This document shows positions 51,298 through 59,991 of a stretch of DNA of 64,000 nt, one piece after another. A program made the translations under genes and the position numbers. Source of the stretch: Streptomyces laurentii (GTDB lineage: Bacteria > Actinomycetota > Actinomycetes > Streptomycetales > Streptomycetaceae); assembly GCA_002355495.1 (NCBI GenBank), contig AP017424.1:4030001-4094000 (forward strand). Direction: 5' to 3'. The notes beneath the pieces were generated by a model. It was not told the origin of the DNA. It saw only the letters and a list, made by a program, of their open reading frames with translations, and ran no database searches. Positions within the stretch are counted from its first letter, which is position 1; the number at the start of each line of letters is the position of its first letter.

Positions 51298-53811
51298 TCA
51301 GTGGAGCCTGGAACGGCGCCTACGGGTCACGACGACGACAGCCGCGCCCGCCCCGACCAGCAGGGTGGTGACGGCGAGGATCATGCCCGTAGGGGACGTG
51401 CCCGTGTGGGCGAGGGAGCCCGAGCCGCCGCCGTTCGGGACCGGGCCGGCGGGCGCCGTGGAGGCCGGCGGCACCGACGGCGTGGGTGCCGACGGAGTGC
51501 TGGTCGACGGCGCGGACGGCGTCGGGGTCGGGGTGGGCGTCGGCGGGGTCTTCTCGGGGATGTACACGCCGGCGTCGATCGTGTGGTCGACCTCTCCCGG
51601 GTTCTTGGGCGCCGTGACCGGCGCGGATCCGTCGCACAGCTGCCCGCTGGTCGGCGGCGTCACATTGGAGTCGTGTGCCCGGTCGTCACCGGCTTGGGGG
51701 AGCGTGAAGCGCAGATCGGTGGCCGCCGGCCGGCCGGGCACCTGGCTGGTGTCCGCCGTACACACGTTGAACTGCACCGTGTAGTCGGCACCCGGCGTGA
51801 GCTCGTACGCCGCGCCGACCCCGCCGAAGTAGTACTCGCCCGCGGCGTCGGTCTTGGTCGTGGCGACCTGCTTGCCGTCGGCGTCCAGCAGGTTGATCGT
51901 GGCGCCCGGCAGCAGCACGTGCCCGGGGTCCTGGATGCCGTTGTGGTCGCCGTCGAACCAGACCACGTTGCCGATCTGGATCGGCGCGTTCGCCGCGGCG
52001 TACGCGATGTCGCCGAGGCCGCCGGCCTTGCCGAACCCGTTGGCGTCGACGAACTGGAACGCGTTGCCGTTCGGGTCGTTGCCGGGACCGGCCCCGGTGG
52101 TGACGTCGTAGAAGCCGGCACCGGCGGTGTTGACGTGGACGGTCGGGTCCATCTGGGTGCTGATGACCCACTGCTGCTGCGGGATGTAGGCGACCGAGCC
52201 GAGCGAGGTCTCCTGGTGCAGCCCGCGCTGGTTCGGGGCCGGGGTGGTCGCGCCGGAGAAGAAGTCGCCGGGGAAGTACTCGACGACGCCTTCCGCCTCC
52301 TGGCCGTTGTTGGCGGGAGTCGCGTGGTTCGGGCAGTCCTCGGTGCCCTCCCAGGCGTACCCGCCCGTGGGCTTGGCGCACGCCATGGTGATGTCACCGC
52401 CGGCCATGCCGCCCTGCCGGGTGTCCTTGCCCGGCCTGGGGTCGAGCCCGCCGGCGACGTCCATGAGCCGGTCGCGGAAGCCGAGGATCATCGAACCGTC
52501 GCGGGCGAAGGCCATGCTGGCCAGCTCCGGCTGCGGACCGACCATCGTGCTGCCGACCACGCGGCTGTCCCAGGTCTCCAGGCGGGTGTCCCACGGGTTC
52601 CAGAAGCGGGACGCCTCGTGGCCCGGGAAGCCGACGTACACATCGCCGCGCTCGGCGGTCAGCGGATGGTTCAGCACGGGGGTGAACTGCTTGCCGTCGT
52701 ACGTGGAGACGACGGCCTTCAGGTCCGCGCGCTTCTGCGTGCTCTCGGCGCTGCACACGCCGCCGACGTACAGGGTGTTGTCGCGGACGGCCAGGCCGGT
52801 CGGCCGCCAGTCGCCGGCGGAGGCGCAGCCCGGGTCGGGGATGGCCACCGTGGCCTTCGGCGCCGAGGCGCTCGCCCCGGTGGCGTCGAAACTGACCAGC
52901 TCGCGGGTGAGCATGTTCACCGCGTACAGCGTCGAGCCGTCCTCCGACAGGGCCACGCCGCCGATGCTCTCCTTGCCCGGCGCGTCGGTGAACCCGGCGT
53001 CCTTGAGCGGGGTGGCGCTGTCGTGCGCCGTCTTCGTGGCGCCCGGCACCTTCGCGAACAGCTTCGGGGCGCCGCCGCCGTCGGCCGGCACGGTGTAGAT
53101 GGCGTTGCCGCCCTCCGGCCCGTACACGGCGAACCGCCGGGCGAACGCCGCCTGGAACAGCCGCTTGCGGTACTTGTCATAGGCCAGCCCGTTGGTGGTC
53201 CCCACCTGCGCCTGTGTGGCGAGCACGGTCGGGCAGGCCTTGTCGCCGGGACAGGTGCCGCGGGAGTCCGTCCCGAACGCCACCAGGGCCCGGGTGTCGG
53301 ACGCGCCGGGACCGGTCTGGACCGGCACGAAGTAACGGGTGTCCGGCAGCGCGTAGTCGGCCGCGTCCCAGACCCCGGTGACCACCGAGTCGTCCTTGCC
53401 CTCGGAGACGTCCACGAACGACGTGAAGCTGTCGAAGTGGTTCTCCGCGGTGGAGGCGGGCGCCGCCCGCAGATAGCGGTCGTACGGCGCCGGGACGCTG
53501 ACGTCGACGCGGTACCGGCCACCGGTCAGTTCGGCCGACGGGGGCACCACGACCTTGCCGGTGGCGTCCGTGGTGCCGGTGACGTGATGGCCGGCCGGGT
53601 CGGAGACGTCGACCTTCATGCCCCGCTGCGGCACGTCCATGGTCGTGTTGATCACGCCGGTGCCGAAGAAGTCCCGCAGCACCTGGACCGTCAGTGTGCC
53701 GTCGGAAGTGGCGGCGCCGGCCTGCCCGGCGCCGGTCGCGATGGTGCCGGCGGCCCCACCGATCAGTAACAGACCGGACAGCCCCACGCGTGCCAGTCTT
53801 GGAATCGCCAT
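51298..53811 (-). CDS. sortase-anchored surface protein with SdrD-B domain
   Basis: An 837-residue exported protein. It has a signal peptide (about 1-33), a long beta-rich N-terminal region with repeated ADGGG-type and NTLYVGGVC loops that look like a propeller-type or adhesin fold, one SdrD-B-like domain (about 640-710, VVWFDGDHNGIQDPGHVLLPGATINLLDADG), a Pro/Thr/Ser-rich stalk (TPTPTPTPSAPSTSTPS) and the cell-wall signal LAHTG, hydrophobic helix and RRRRSR tail. LAxTG is the form used by class E sortases of Streptomyces. No sortase lies in the window. A role in surface adhesion or aerial structures is likely but not shown. Confidence 0.88.
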   Translation of the reverse strand: MAIPRLARVGLSGLLLIGGAAGTIATGAGQAGAATSDGTLTVQVLRDFFGTGVINTTMDVPQRGMKVDVSDPAGHHVTGTTDATGKVVVPPSAELTGGRYRVDVSVPAPYDRYLRAAPASTAENHFDSFTSFVDVSEGKDDSVVTGVWDAADYALPDTRYFVPVQTGPGASDTRALVAFGTDSRGTCPGDKACPTVLATQAQVGTTNGLAYDKYRKRLFQAAFARRFAVYGPEGGNAIYTVPADGGGAPKLFAKVPGATKTAHDSATPLKDAGFTDAPGKESIGGVALSEDGSTLYAVNMLTRELVSFDATGASASAPKATVAIPDPGCASAGDWRPTGLAVRDNTLYVGGVCSAESTQKRADLKAVVSTYDGKQFTPVLNHPLTAERGDVYVGFPGHEASRFWNPWDTRLETWDSRVVGSTMVGPQPELASMAFARDGSMILGFRDRLMDVAGGLDPRPGKDTRQGGMAGGDITMACAKPTGGYAWEGTEDCPNHATPANNGQEAEGVVEYFPGDFFSGATTPAPNQRGLHQETSLGSVAYIPQQQWVISTQMDPTVHVNTAGAGFYDVTTGAGPGNDPNGNAFQFVDANGFGKAGGLGDIAYAAANAPIQIGNVVWFDGDHNGIQDPGHVLLPGATINLLDADGKQVATTKTDAAGEYYFGGVGAAYELTPGADYTVQFNVCTADTSQVPGRPAATDLRFTLPQAGDDRAHDSNVTPPTSGQLCDGSAPVTAPKNPGEVDHTIDAGVYIPEKTPPTPTPTPTPSAPSTSTPSAPTPSVPPASTAPAGPVPNGGGSGSLAHTGTSPTGMILAVTTLLVGAGAAVVVVTRRRRSRLH

Positions 53812-53950
53812 GTACGGGCACTCCTCTTTGTCGTCCTATGTCCCTATGGACACAGCAACCGCCCGCAATATCCCACAAGTTGACGCATGATCAGGTCGGA
53901 AAGCGGAATTTGCCGGTGACGCCCGCGAAGCCCTGTTAGCGTCGCGTCGC

Positions 53951-54766
53951 GTGCGGAGCATCAGAATGAGGCGAGGTCTGCCGCGAGGCGCGGCGGACCG
54001 GCGTGGCAGGACACGGCCCCGGGCGCGCTGGGCAGCGGTCGCCGGCATCGGCGTCGCGGCTGCGGCGGCCCTCGCGTTCGCACTCTCCGACGGCGGCGAC
54101 GAGCCCGCCGTCCGGCGTGCGCTGACCTCGGACGAGGCGAACCGGCTGGCGGTCGCGCGGTTCCGTAACTACGAAGCGGAAGGCCGTGCGGTGACCATCA
54201 CCGTGCCGGGCACCGCCGGCGAATCGGTCGTCACCGGGTCCGTCGACTACCACGCGAAGACGGGGTACGGGGTGGTGCGCGGCAGCGGACGCGACGCGTC
54301 CGGCGACGGCCTGATCGAGTGGACGGCCACCACCGTCCGCTTCCACCCCCTGGCGAACGCCCCGGCGACCGCACCGGCCTCGCCGCCCGCGACCGGCTGG
54401 TACGACCGCCCGCTGCGGACGGCCGGCAACACCCTGGACGGTTCGCTGGCCATCGCCCTCGGCCTGGGCAACGACCGCCCGGACAATCCCCAGTTGCTGC
54501 CGCAGAACGGTGCCGAGTGGGTCGGGTCCGGCCAGGTGCGCGGCCGGCCGACGGACGTCATGACCGGCCCGGACGCCCGCGGCAAGGCGGGGACGGCGGA
54601 CACCGTGCGCTACTGGATCGGCGCGGACGGCACCATGTACCGGGTGCAGGCCGACGTGGCCTCCGAGCCGCGGCCGGTGGTCATCGAATTCGACACCCAG
54701 AAGTACGTCCCCGTCCGCCGGGCACCGAAGGCGACGCCGACGCCGGGCCCGACGCCGAAGCGGTGA
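53951..54766 (+). CDS. membrane-anchored protein of unknown function
   Basis: A 271-residue protein with a basic cytoplasmic start (RRGLPRGAADRRGRTRPRAR), a membrane segment (about 28-46) and an extracytoplasmic domain that includes the ALTSDEANRLAVARFRNYEAEGRAV stretch typical of LppX/LolA-like lipid-binding folds in actinobacterial proteins; that fold assignment is tentative. A Pro/Thr tail (ATPTPGPTPKR) ends the protein, and the last 20 bases and stop are duplicated about 32 bp downstream. GTG 53951 is used; it diverges from the surface protein. Confidence 0.7.
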   Translation: MRSIRMRRGLPRGAADRRGRTRPRARWAAVAGIGVAAAAALAFALSDGGDEPAVRRALTSDEANRLAVARFRNYEAEGRAVTITVPGTAGESVVTGSVDYHAKTGYGVVRGSGRDASGDGLIEWTATTVRFHPLANAPATAPASPPATGWYDRPLRTAGNTLDGSLAIALGLGNDRPDNPQLLPQNGAEWVGSGQVRGRPTDVMTGPDARGKAGTADTVRYWIGADGTMYRVQADVASEPRPVVIEFDTQKYVPVRRAPKATPTPGPTPKR

Positions 54767-54840
54767 CCCCGGCCTCGATACCGACGCCGAAGCGGTGACC
54801 CCGGCCCGGGCGCCGGGGCCGGGGCCGGGGCCCCGGGCGC

Positions 54841-56289
54841 TCAGGTGTCGGCGGGCTCGGGGGTGTCGTCGACGGGGCTCGGCTCCGCCGTCTCCTGCCG
54901 CTGGGACGGGATCGCGATCTCGACGGGATGGGTGCAGCGCCACAAGGCCCTCGCCCCGGTTTCCGCGCGGACGGTCTCCTTGAAGCCCTGCGGGTCGCAG
55001 TGGGCGCACGCGGCGATGACCTCGCGGTCGTACACCCGGCGGATGTCCGCCCGCAGCCGCCGGAAAGCGCCGAGGGCGAGCGGCGCCTGGTGCCGGCGAG
55101 GCGTCTCGTACTCGGGAATGGAGTGCTGGAACTCGATCGCCTTGTCGATCTTTCCGCCGAGGATCGTCACCGAGGCGGACGCCGCCTCCGGCGGACCCAC
55201 CTGGGGATTGCGCTCCCTCCACGTCGCGGCGGAGTCGGCGGCGCGCCACGCGAAGCAGATCATCTGGCCGGGGGTGTATCCGTGCCGGAAGCCCTTCCGG
55301 ATGACGTCCGCGAGTTCCTCGCGCCGCGCGTACGGCACCTCGGGACAGCCGTACCGCTGGGTGAGCCGGCCGTCGAGGTAGGCCGTGATGTCGGCGATGT
55401 CGATCCGGTCCATCAGCGCGGCGAAGGCGTCACGCGCCGCCGCTCCCTGCGGCCCGGGCCGGGTCCGGAGGCCGTACGCGATGTCCTCGGCGAGCTCCCG
55501 CGCGGCGGCCGGGCCGCCGACGAGCCGCCAGCCGACCTCCGTGGAGCTGAACGTGAGGCCCGCGCCGTCCCGGGACGGAGTGAACGCGTGCGACGGGCTC
55601 TCCGCCGAGACGGCGAGCAGGCCGGCGCCGTAGAGCTCCAGGAGGAGTTCCCTGTCCTGCTCGCTGTCGCCGGTCCAGCCCCGGGGGCCGATGGCGGCGA
55701 GGCTGGGGAGCGCCGTGCCGGGATCGTTCGCGGCGTAGTCGGCCAACGCCGTATAGAGGGCCAGGGCCAGCGGATTCTCCACCGTGAGGGGGCCGGCCGG
55801 TGCGCTCTTCGCATCCTCGTCCGCGATCGCCCCGGCGATCAGGCGCGCGAGCCGCTCGCCCTCCTGCCGCTCCCGCTCGCGCTCGACGGCCGTGCAGTCC
55901 GGGCAGAAGTACGTGGGAGCCTCGGCGTCGAGGCATCTGCCGCCCACCTTGTTCGCCCAGGACCGGTTGGTGACGGCGATGGGCTCGGAGCAGGTCGCGC
56001 ACGGGCAGCCGAGCAGGACGGCGTGCGAGTGCGCCGCGACCACCTCGCCGACATCGCTGGTCACACCGAGGCTGCCCACGGTCCGCGCCCAGGTGCCGTT
56101 GTCCTTGACCTCCCAGTAGAGGACACAGAGCCGCTGGGCGTCTTCGGGAGCGTCGTGCGCGATCACGACACGGAGACGCGGAGCCCCCGCCGGAAACTCC
56201 CGCACGACCGGCTGCGGAACCGCCACCCGCCGCTCCGCCCGATGCACGCCGACCCGCTCACGCTTCCGGCGGGGCTCGCGCTTACCCAT
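54841..56289 (-). CDS. large uncharacterised protein with zinc-ribbon-like cysteines
   Basis: A 482-residue soluble protein not matching a family I know. It has a basic start (KREPRRKRERVGVHRAERR), a region with GCPCATCSEP and a later YFCPDCTA (four Cys, probably one zinc ribbon), mixed helical segments (ALALYTALADYAANDPG, DRELLLELYGAGLLAVS) and a further pair HCDPQGFKETVRAETGARALWRC near the C terminus. The two Cys groups could bind nucleic acid or structure the protein. ATG 56289 is preferred because upstream in-frame residues lack coding character. It sits next to VapBC. Confidence 0.6.
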   Translation of the reverse strand: MGKREPRRKRERVGVHRAERRVAVPQPVVREFPAGAPRLRVVIAHDAPEDAQRLCVLYWEVKDNGTWARTVGSLGVTSDVGEVVAAHSHAVLLGCPCATCSEPIAVTNRSWANKVGGRCLDAEAPTYFCPDCTAVERERERQEGERLARLIAGAIADEDAKSAPAGPLTVENPLALALYTALADYAANDPGTALPSLAAIGPRGWTGDSEQDRELLLELYGAGLLAVSAESPSHAFTPSRDGAGLTFSSTEVGWRLVGGPAAARELAEDIAYGLRTRPGPQGAAARDAFAALMDRIDIADITAYLDGRLTQRYGCPEVPYARREELADVIRKGFRHGYTPGQMICFAWRAADSAATWRERNPQVGPPEAASASVTILGGKIDKAIEFQHSIPEYETPRRHQAPLALGAFRRLRADIRRVYDREVIAACAHCDPQGFKETVRAETGARALWRCTHPVEIAIPSQRQETAEPSPVDDTPEPADT

Positions 56290-56453
56290 GGGTCTCTTCC
56301 AGGTCCATAGGGGGATGTTGACGCATATCCCATGCGAGCGAGGCAGGTTTCCGCCATATACGACAACTCCCGTCCACAGCGGATCCGGTACCACCCGCGC
56401 GCGAGCGGCATATGCCAGGCCCCGCCCGCTGAGCGGCCAAGCTCGGATCCGGG

Positions 56454-56876
56454 CTACTTGCGGCCCTCCGGGCCGTACCACTGAAGGGGCTGGCCCGTCA
56501 CCGCGGCGATGCATTCGAAGTCGTGGTCACAGTGGAGGAGGGTAAGTCCCTGCAACTCGGCGGTCGCGGCGACAACGAGGTCCACCGCACCGGCACTGCG
56601 GTGCTTGCCCTGTCTGGTGAGGGCCTCCTGGACCTGCCAGGCCCGGTCGTAAGCGCGGTCGTCGACCGGGGCCCAGCCGAAGAGCAGCCGCATGTCCTCG
56701 ACGCCGCGCGCCCGGTCGGCCGCTGATCGGGCGCTGTAGAAGAACTCCAGCTCGGTGACGGGGCATGTGGCGATCAGGCCGGCGGCCGCCGCCTGGTCCC
56801 AGCCGTACTGCTCCGCGTCGCCCCGCATGAAGCGGGCGAGGGCGCTGGTGTCGATCAGGTAGAGAGCGGCGTTCAC
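56454..56876 (-). CDS. vapC: PIN-domain toxin VapC
   Basis: A 140-residue PIN ribonuclease. Acidic residues appear in place: LIDTSALARF (first Asp), TELEFFYSAR (Glu), AVDLVVAATAE (Asp) and CDHDFECIA near the end (last Asp), so the catalytic quartet is complete. VapC toxins cleave tRNA or rRNA and are neutralised by VapB. It overlaps the vapB stop by four bases, which couples their translation. Confidence 0.93.
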   Translation of the reverse strand: MNAALYLIDTSALARFMRGDAEQYGWDQAAAAGLIATCPVTELEFFYSARSAADRARGVEDMRLLFGWAPVDDRAYDRAWQVQEALTRQGKHRSAGAVDLVVAATAELQGLTLLHCDHDFECIAAVTGQPLQWYGPEGRK

Positions 56877-57088
56877 CGTCGGTAGTTCCGCTTGTCCTCG
56901 AAGAGGGTCAGATCGAACGCGCCTTCGTCGGCGGCGGCGCGCAGGCGGGCCAGGGCCAGTGCCCGCCGCCTGTTCTCCAGCACCTCGCGCAGGGCTGTGT
57001 TGACCGTCTCCTTCTTGGTGCTGGTCCCCAGGGCTTTGGCTACATCCGCCACCAGCTCGTCATCGAGGTCGATCACTGTCCGGCTCAT
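56873..57088 (-). CDS. vapB: antitoxin VapB
   Basis: A 71-residue antitoxin: SRTVIDLDDELVADVAKALGTSTKKETVNTALREVL is a ribbon-helix-helix DNA-binding module; the acidic/aromatic C terminus (FDLTLFEDKRNYRR) would bind VapC. ATG 57088 is chosen because AGGAGG lies five bases upstream; an in-frame GTG at 57094 overlaps that site. The operator at 57111-57133 suggests autoregulation. Confidence 0.92.
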   Translation of the reverse strand: MSRTVIDLDDELVADVAKALGTSTKKETVNTALREVLENRRRALALARLRAAADEGAFDLTLFEDKRNYRR

Positions 57089-57110
57089 GTGCACCTCCTA
57101 TATATCAATT

Positions 57111-57149
57111 ATGGGAATAAGTATATCTCCCATGGTTCATCGATGTCAT
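57111..57149 (-). promoter_or_regulatory. vapBC promoter and operator
   Basis: On the minus strand ATGACA (57149-57144), an 18-bp spacer and TATACT (57125-57120) form a good promoter. ATGGGA-N11-TCCCAT (57111-57133) is an inverted repeat over the -10, a probable VapB site. The region is AT-rich compared with its surroundings. Confidence 0.65.
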
Positions 57150-57356
57150 GGGTGCACGTGCCTGTCATGGGTGCGCGTGCCTCATGACGCCGTGGATGTC
57201 AGAGGGGGCGAAGACGCGTTCGTCTGCTCACAGGTGGCGCCAGGCCAGGCCGAGGAACGGGGTCGCCGGCGCTGGGGTTGCTCGGTGGCATGCGTGGCGG
57301 GTCCGTCGGGAACGGTGCCTACGGACAAAGGTCAGAACAACGAGACCTGAGGAACG
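57150..57356. other. spacer without genes
   Basis: This spacer between vapB and tRNA-Ser(GGA) holds a 19-bp direct repeat (GTCATGGGTGCACGTGCCT at 57145-57163 and, with one change, 57164-57182). I see no gene or RNA. Confidence 0.5.
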
Positions 57357-57392
57357 TCGAAGGGCCCCACTGCAAGCAGTGGGGCCCTTCGA
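57357..57392 (-). terminator. terminator of tRNA-Ser(GGA)
   Basis: A perfect 16-bp stem (TCGAAGGGCCCCACTG and its complement) with loop CAAG, 25 bp after the tRNA 3' end. Confidence 0.92.
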
Positions 57393-57416
57393 CTTAGTGC
57401 CCGGTGAGGCACTTGG

Positions 57417-57501
57417 CGGAGGATACGAGATTCGAACTCGTGAGGGGTTGCCCCCAACACGCTTTCCAAGCGTGCGCCCTAGGCCACTAGGCGAATCCTC
57501 C
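57417..57501 (-). tRNA. tRNA-Ser (GGA)
   Basis: An 85-nt class II tRNA with acceptor GGAGGAT/ATCCTCC, discriminator G, anticodon loop TTGGAAA with anticodon GGA, a long variable arm and GTTCGAATC T-loop. CCA is not encoded. Confidence 0.97.
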
Positions 57502-57633
57502 GCGGCAAACATTACATGACCGGAAGGGGTGGTCGCGACCATGATCAGTTCCGGGGAGGGGCGGGGAGCGGGCGGTGATCGGGGTGGGGGAGTGGGGGAC
57601 AGGCAGGGGCGGGGATCGGGTACTCTGGGCGGA

Positions 57634-57719
57634 GCCCCTCACGTGGCGCTATCTGACTGAACTCCCCCAGGGCCGGAAGGCAGCAAGGGTAGGTCGGCTC
57701 TGGCGGGTGCGTGGGGGGC
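57634..57719 (+). ncRNA. ffs: small SRP RNA (4.5S type)
   Basis: About 86 nt. The 5' GCCCCTCACG pairs fully with the 3' CGTGGGGGGC, and the apical part GGGCCGGAAGGCAGCAAGGGT carries the GGAA tetraloop and the asymmetric Ffh-binding loop. TACTCT (57621-57626) is a likely -10. Ends are estimated from the pairing. It lies directly upstream of dnaX, as in other Streptomyces. Confidence 0.93.
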
Positions 57720-57803
57720 GCTTGCGTTTCCGGACCCGGTCGGCGTTTCCGGGGCGCGGTCGGCGTTCCCGGGTTGTCGGTGCGCGCCTATAACCTCGTA
57801 TAC

Positions 57804-59930
57804 GTGTCGTCTCTCGCGCTGTACCGCCGCTACCGCCCCGAGTCCTTTGCCGAGGTCATCGGTCAGGAGCATGTCACCGACCCGCTGCAGCAGGCGCTGC
57901 GGAACAACCGGGTCAATCACGCGTACCTGTTCAGCGGGCCGCGCGGCTGCGGAAAGACGACCAGTGCCCGCATCCTCGCGCGGTGTCTGAACTGCGAGCA
58001 GGGCCCCACCCCCACCCCCTGCGGGGAGTGCCAGTCCTGCCGCGACCTCGCGCGCAACGGGCCGGGCTCCATCGACGTCATCGAGATCGACGCCGCGTCG
58101 CACGGTGGTGTGGACGACGCCCGTGACCTGCGCGAGAAGGCGTTCTTCGGGCCCGCGTCGAGCCGGTACAAGATCTACATCATCGACGAGGCGCACATGG
58201 TCACCCCGGCGGGCTTCAACGCCCTGCTGAAGGTGGTCGAGGAGCCCCCGGAGCACCTCAAGTTCATCTTCGCGACGACCGAGCCCGAGAAGGTCATCGG
58301 GACCATCCGGTCGCGCACCCACCACTACCCCTTCCGGCTCGTGCCGCCCGGCACCCTGCGGGACTACCTGGGCGAGGTCTGCGGCCGCGAGGGCATCCCC
58401 GTCGAGGACGGGGTGCTGCCGCTGGTCGTGCGCGCCGGTGCCGGGTCGGTGCGTGACTCGATGTCCGTCATGGACCAGCTGCTGGCCGGTGCCACCGACG
58501 ACGGTGTGACGTACACCATGGCGACGTCCCTGCTCGGCTACACGGACAGCTCGCTGCTCGACTCGGTCGTGGACGCGTTCGCGGCCGGCGACGGGGCCGC
58601 GGCCTTCGAGGTCGTGGACCGGGTGATCGAGGGCGGCAACGACCCCCGCCGGTTCGTCGCCGACCTTCTGGAGCGGCTGCGTGACCTGGTGATCCTCGCC
58701 GCGGTGCCGGACGCCGCCGAGAAGGGCCTGATCGACGCCCCGGCCGATGTCATCGAGCGGATGCAGGCGCAGGCGTCGGTGTTCGGCGCCGCCGAGCTGA
58801 GCCGGGCGGCCGACCTCGTCAACGCGGGGCTGACCGAGATGCGCGGTGCCACCTCGCCGCGGCTCCAGCTGGAGCTGATCTGCGCGCGCGTGCTGCTGCC
58901 CGCCGCCTTCGACGACGAGCGGTCGCTGCAGGCCCGGCTCGACCGGCTGGAGCGCGGCGTGGCCGCCGCGCCGCCCGCCGCCGCTGCCGCCGTGTTCACG
59001 CCGCCGCCGTCCGCGCCGAAGATGGGGTACGTGCCGACGCCGGACGCGCATGTCCCGCCCCCGGCTCCGGCCCCCGCCGCGCCCCCGCGGGCTCCCGCCC
59101 CGCAGCAGGCCCCCGCGCCCGCTCCCGCACCCCAGCAAGCGCCCGCCCCTGCCCCCGCCGCCGAAGCGCCGCGCCCCGGGGCCTGGCCCGGTGCCGCCCG
59201 GCCCGGTTCCGGCGCGCCCGGCGCGTGGCCCGGCGCCTCCGCGCCCCAGCAGCCCCAGGCTCCCGTGCAGGCCCCGGCCCCCGCCGCCGCGCCCGCGCAG
59301 GCCGCCGCCCCCACGGGCGACGCGGCCGCCGGCGCCGTACAGGTGCGGAACATGTGGCCGGCGATCCTGGAGGCGGTCAAGAACCGGCGGCGTTTCACCT
59401 GGATCCTGCTCTCGCAGAACGCCCAGGTCGCCGGCTTCGACGGCACCACCCTCCAGCTCGGCTTCCTCAACGCCGGCGCCCGCGACAACTTCTCCGGCAG
59501 CGGCAGTGAGGACGTCCTGAAGACGGCCCTCGCCGAGCAGTTCAACGTGCAGTGGAAGATCGAGGCGATCATCGACCCGTCGGGCGGCGCCAACCCGCCC
59601 CCGGCCGCCGGCGGCTTCGGCGGCGGCCGGCCGGCCGCGCCGCCCGCCCCGCCCCGCGGCCCCGCGCCGCAGCAGGCGGCCCCGGCCCCCGCGCCCGTAC
59701 AGGCGGCACCGCAGCCCTACCAGGCCCAGCCGCAGGCCCCGGCGTCCCAGCCCGCGCCGCGCGCCGCCGCGCCGCAGGCTCCGGCGGCCCCCGCCCCGGC
59801 GCCGGTGGCGCCGGAGGACGACGTTCCGGAGGCGGACGACCCGGACCTCGTCGACTCGGCGCTCTCCGGCCACGAGCTGATCGTGCGCGAGCTCGGCGCC
59901 ACGGTCCTGGAGGAATACACGAACGAGTAG
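57804..59930 (+). CDS. dnaX: DNA polymerase III subunits gamma and tau
   Basis: A 708-residue clamp-loader ATPase. The AAA+ domain begins ALYRRYRPESFAEVIGQEHV and has Walker A GPRGCGKTTSARI, the four-Cys zinc module (CLNC...CGECQSC), Walker B IIDEAHM and a sensor-1 region FIFATTEPEKVIGTI. Domain III follows to about 380. The rest is two long Pro/Ala linkers around a helical domain (WPAILEAVKNRRRFTWILL) that in tau contacts the polymerase. GTG 57804 is chosen since family homology starts there and TATAAC lies 9 bases upstream, giving a leaderless or short-leader mRNA. Confidence 0.97.
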   Translation: MSSLALYRRYRPESFAEVIGQEHVTDPLQQALRNNRVNHAYLFSGPRGCGKTTSARILARCLNCEQGPTPTPCGECQSCRDLARNGPGSIDVIEIDAASHGGVDDARDLREKAFFGPASSRYKIYIIDEAHMVTPAGFNALLKVVEEPPEHLKFIFATTEPEKVIGTIRSRTHHYPFRLVPPGTLRDYLGEVCGREGIPVEDGVLPLVVRAGAGSVRDSMSVMDQLLAGATDDGVTYTMATSLLGYTDSSLLDSVVDAFAAGDGAAAFEVVDRVIEGGNDPRRFVADLLERLRDLVILAAVPDAAEKGLIDAPADVIERMQAQASVFGAAELSRAADLVNAGLTEMRGATSPRLQLELICARVLLPAAFDDERSLQARLDRLERGVAAAPPAAAAAVFTPPPSAPKMGYVPTPDAHVPPPAPAPAAPPRAPAPQQAPAPAPAPQQAPAPAPAAEAPRPGAWPGAARPGSGAPGAWPGASAPQQPQAPVQAPAPAAAPAQAAAPTGDAAAGAVQVRNMWPAILEAVKNRRRFTWILLSQNAQVAGFDGTTLQLGFLNAGARDNFSGSGSEDVLKTALAEQFNVQWKIEAIIDPSGGANPPPAAGGFGGGRPAAPPAPPRGPAPQQAAPAPAPVQAAPQPYQAQPQAPASQPAPRAAAPQAPAAPAPAPVAPEDDVPEADDPDLVDSALSGHELIVRELGATVLEEYTNE

Positions 59931-59991
59931 CCGCGTCCCGCTCGGTGGCCCGCACAAAGGGCATACCGCCGAGCGGGCTACCCTGGCTGCC

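Noticed and set aside
57148..57519. An open frame of about 120 codons upstream of and across tRNA-Ser(GGA).
   Set aside because: It runs through the tRNA and its terminator and has no ribosome-binding site or family motif.
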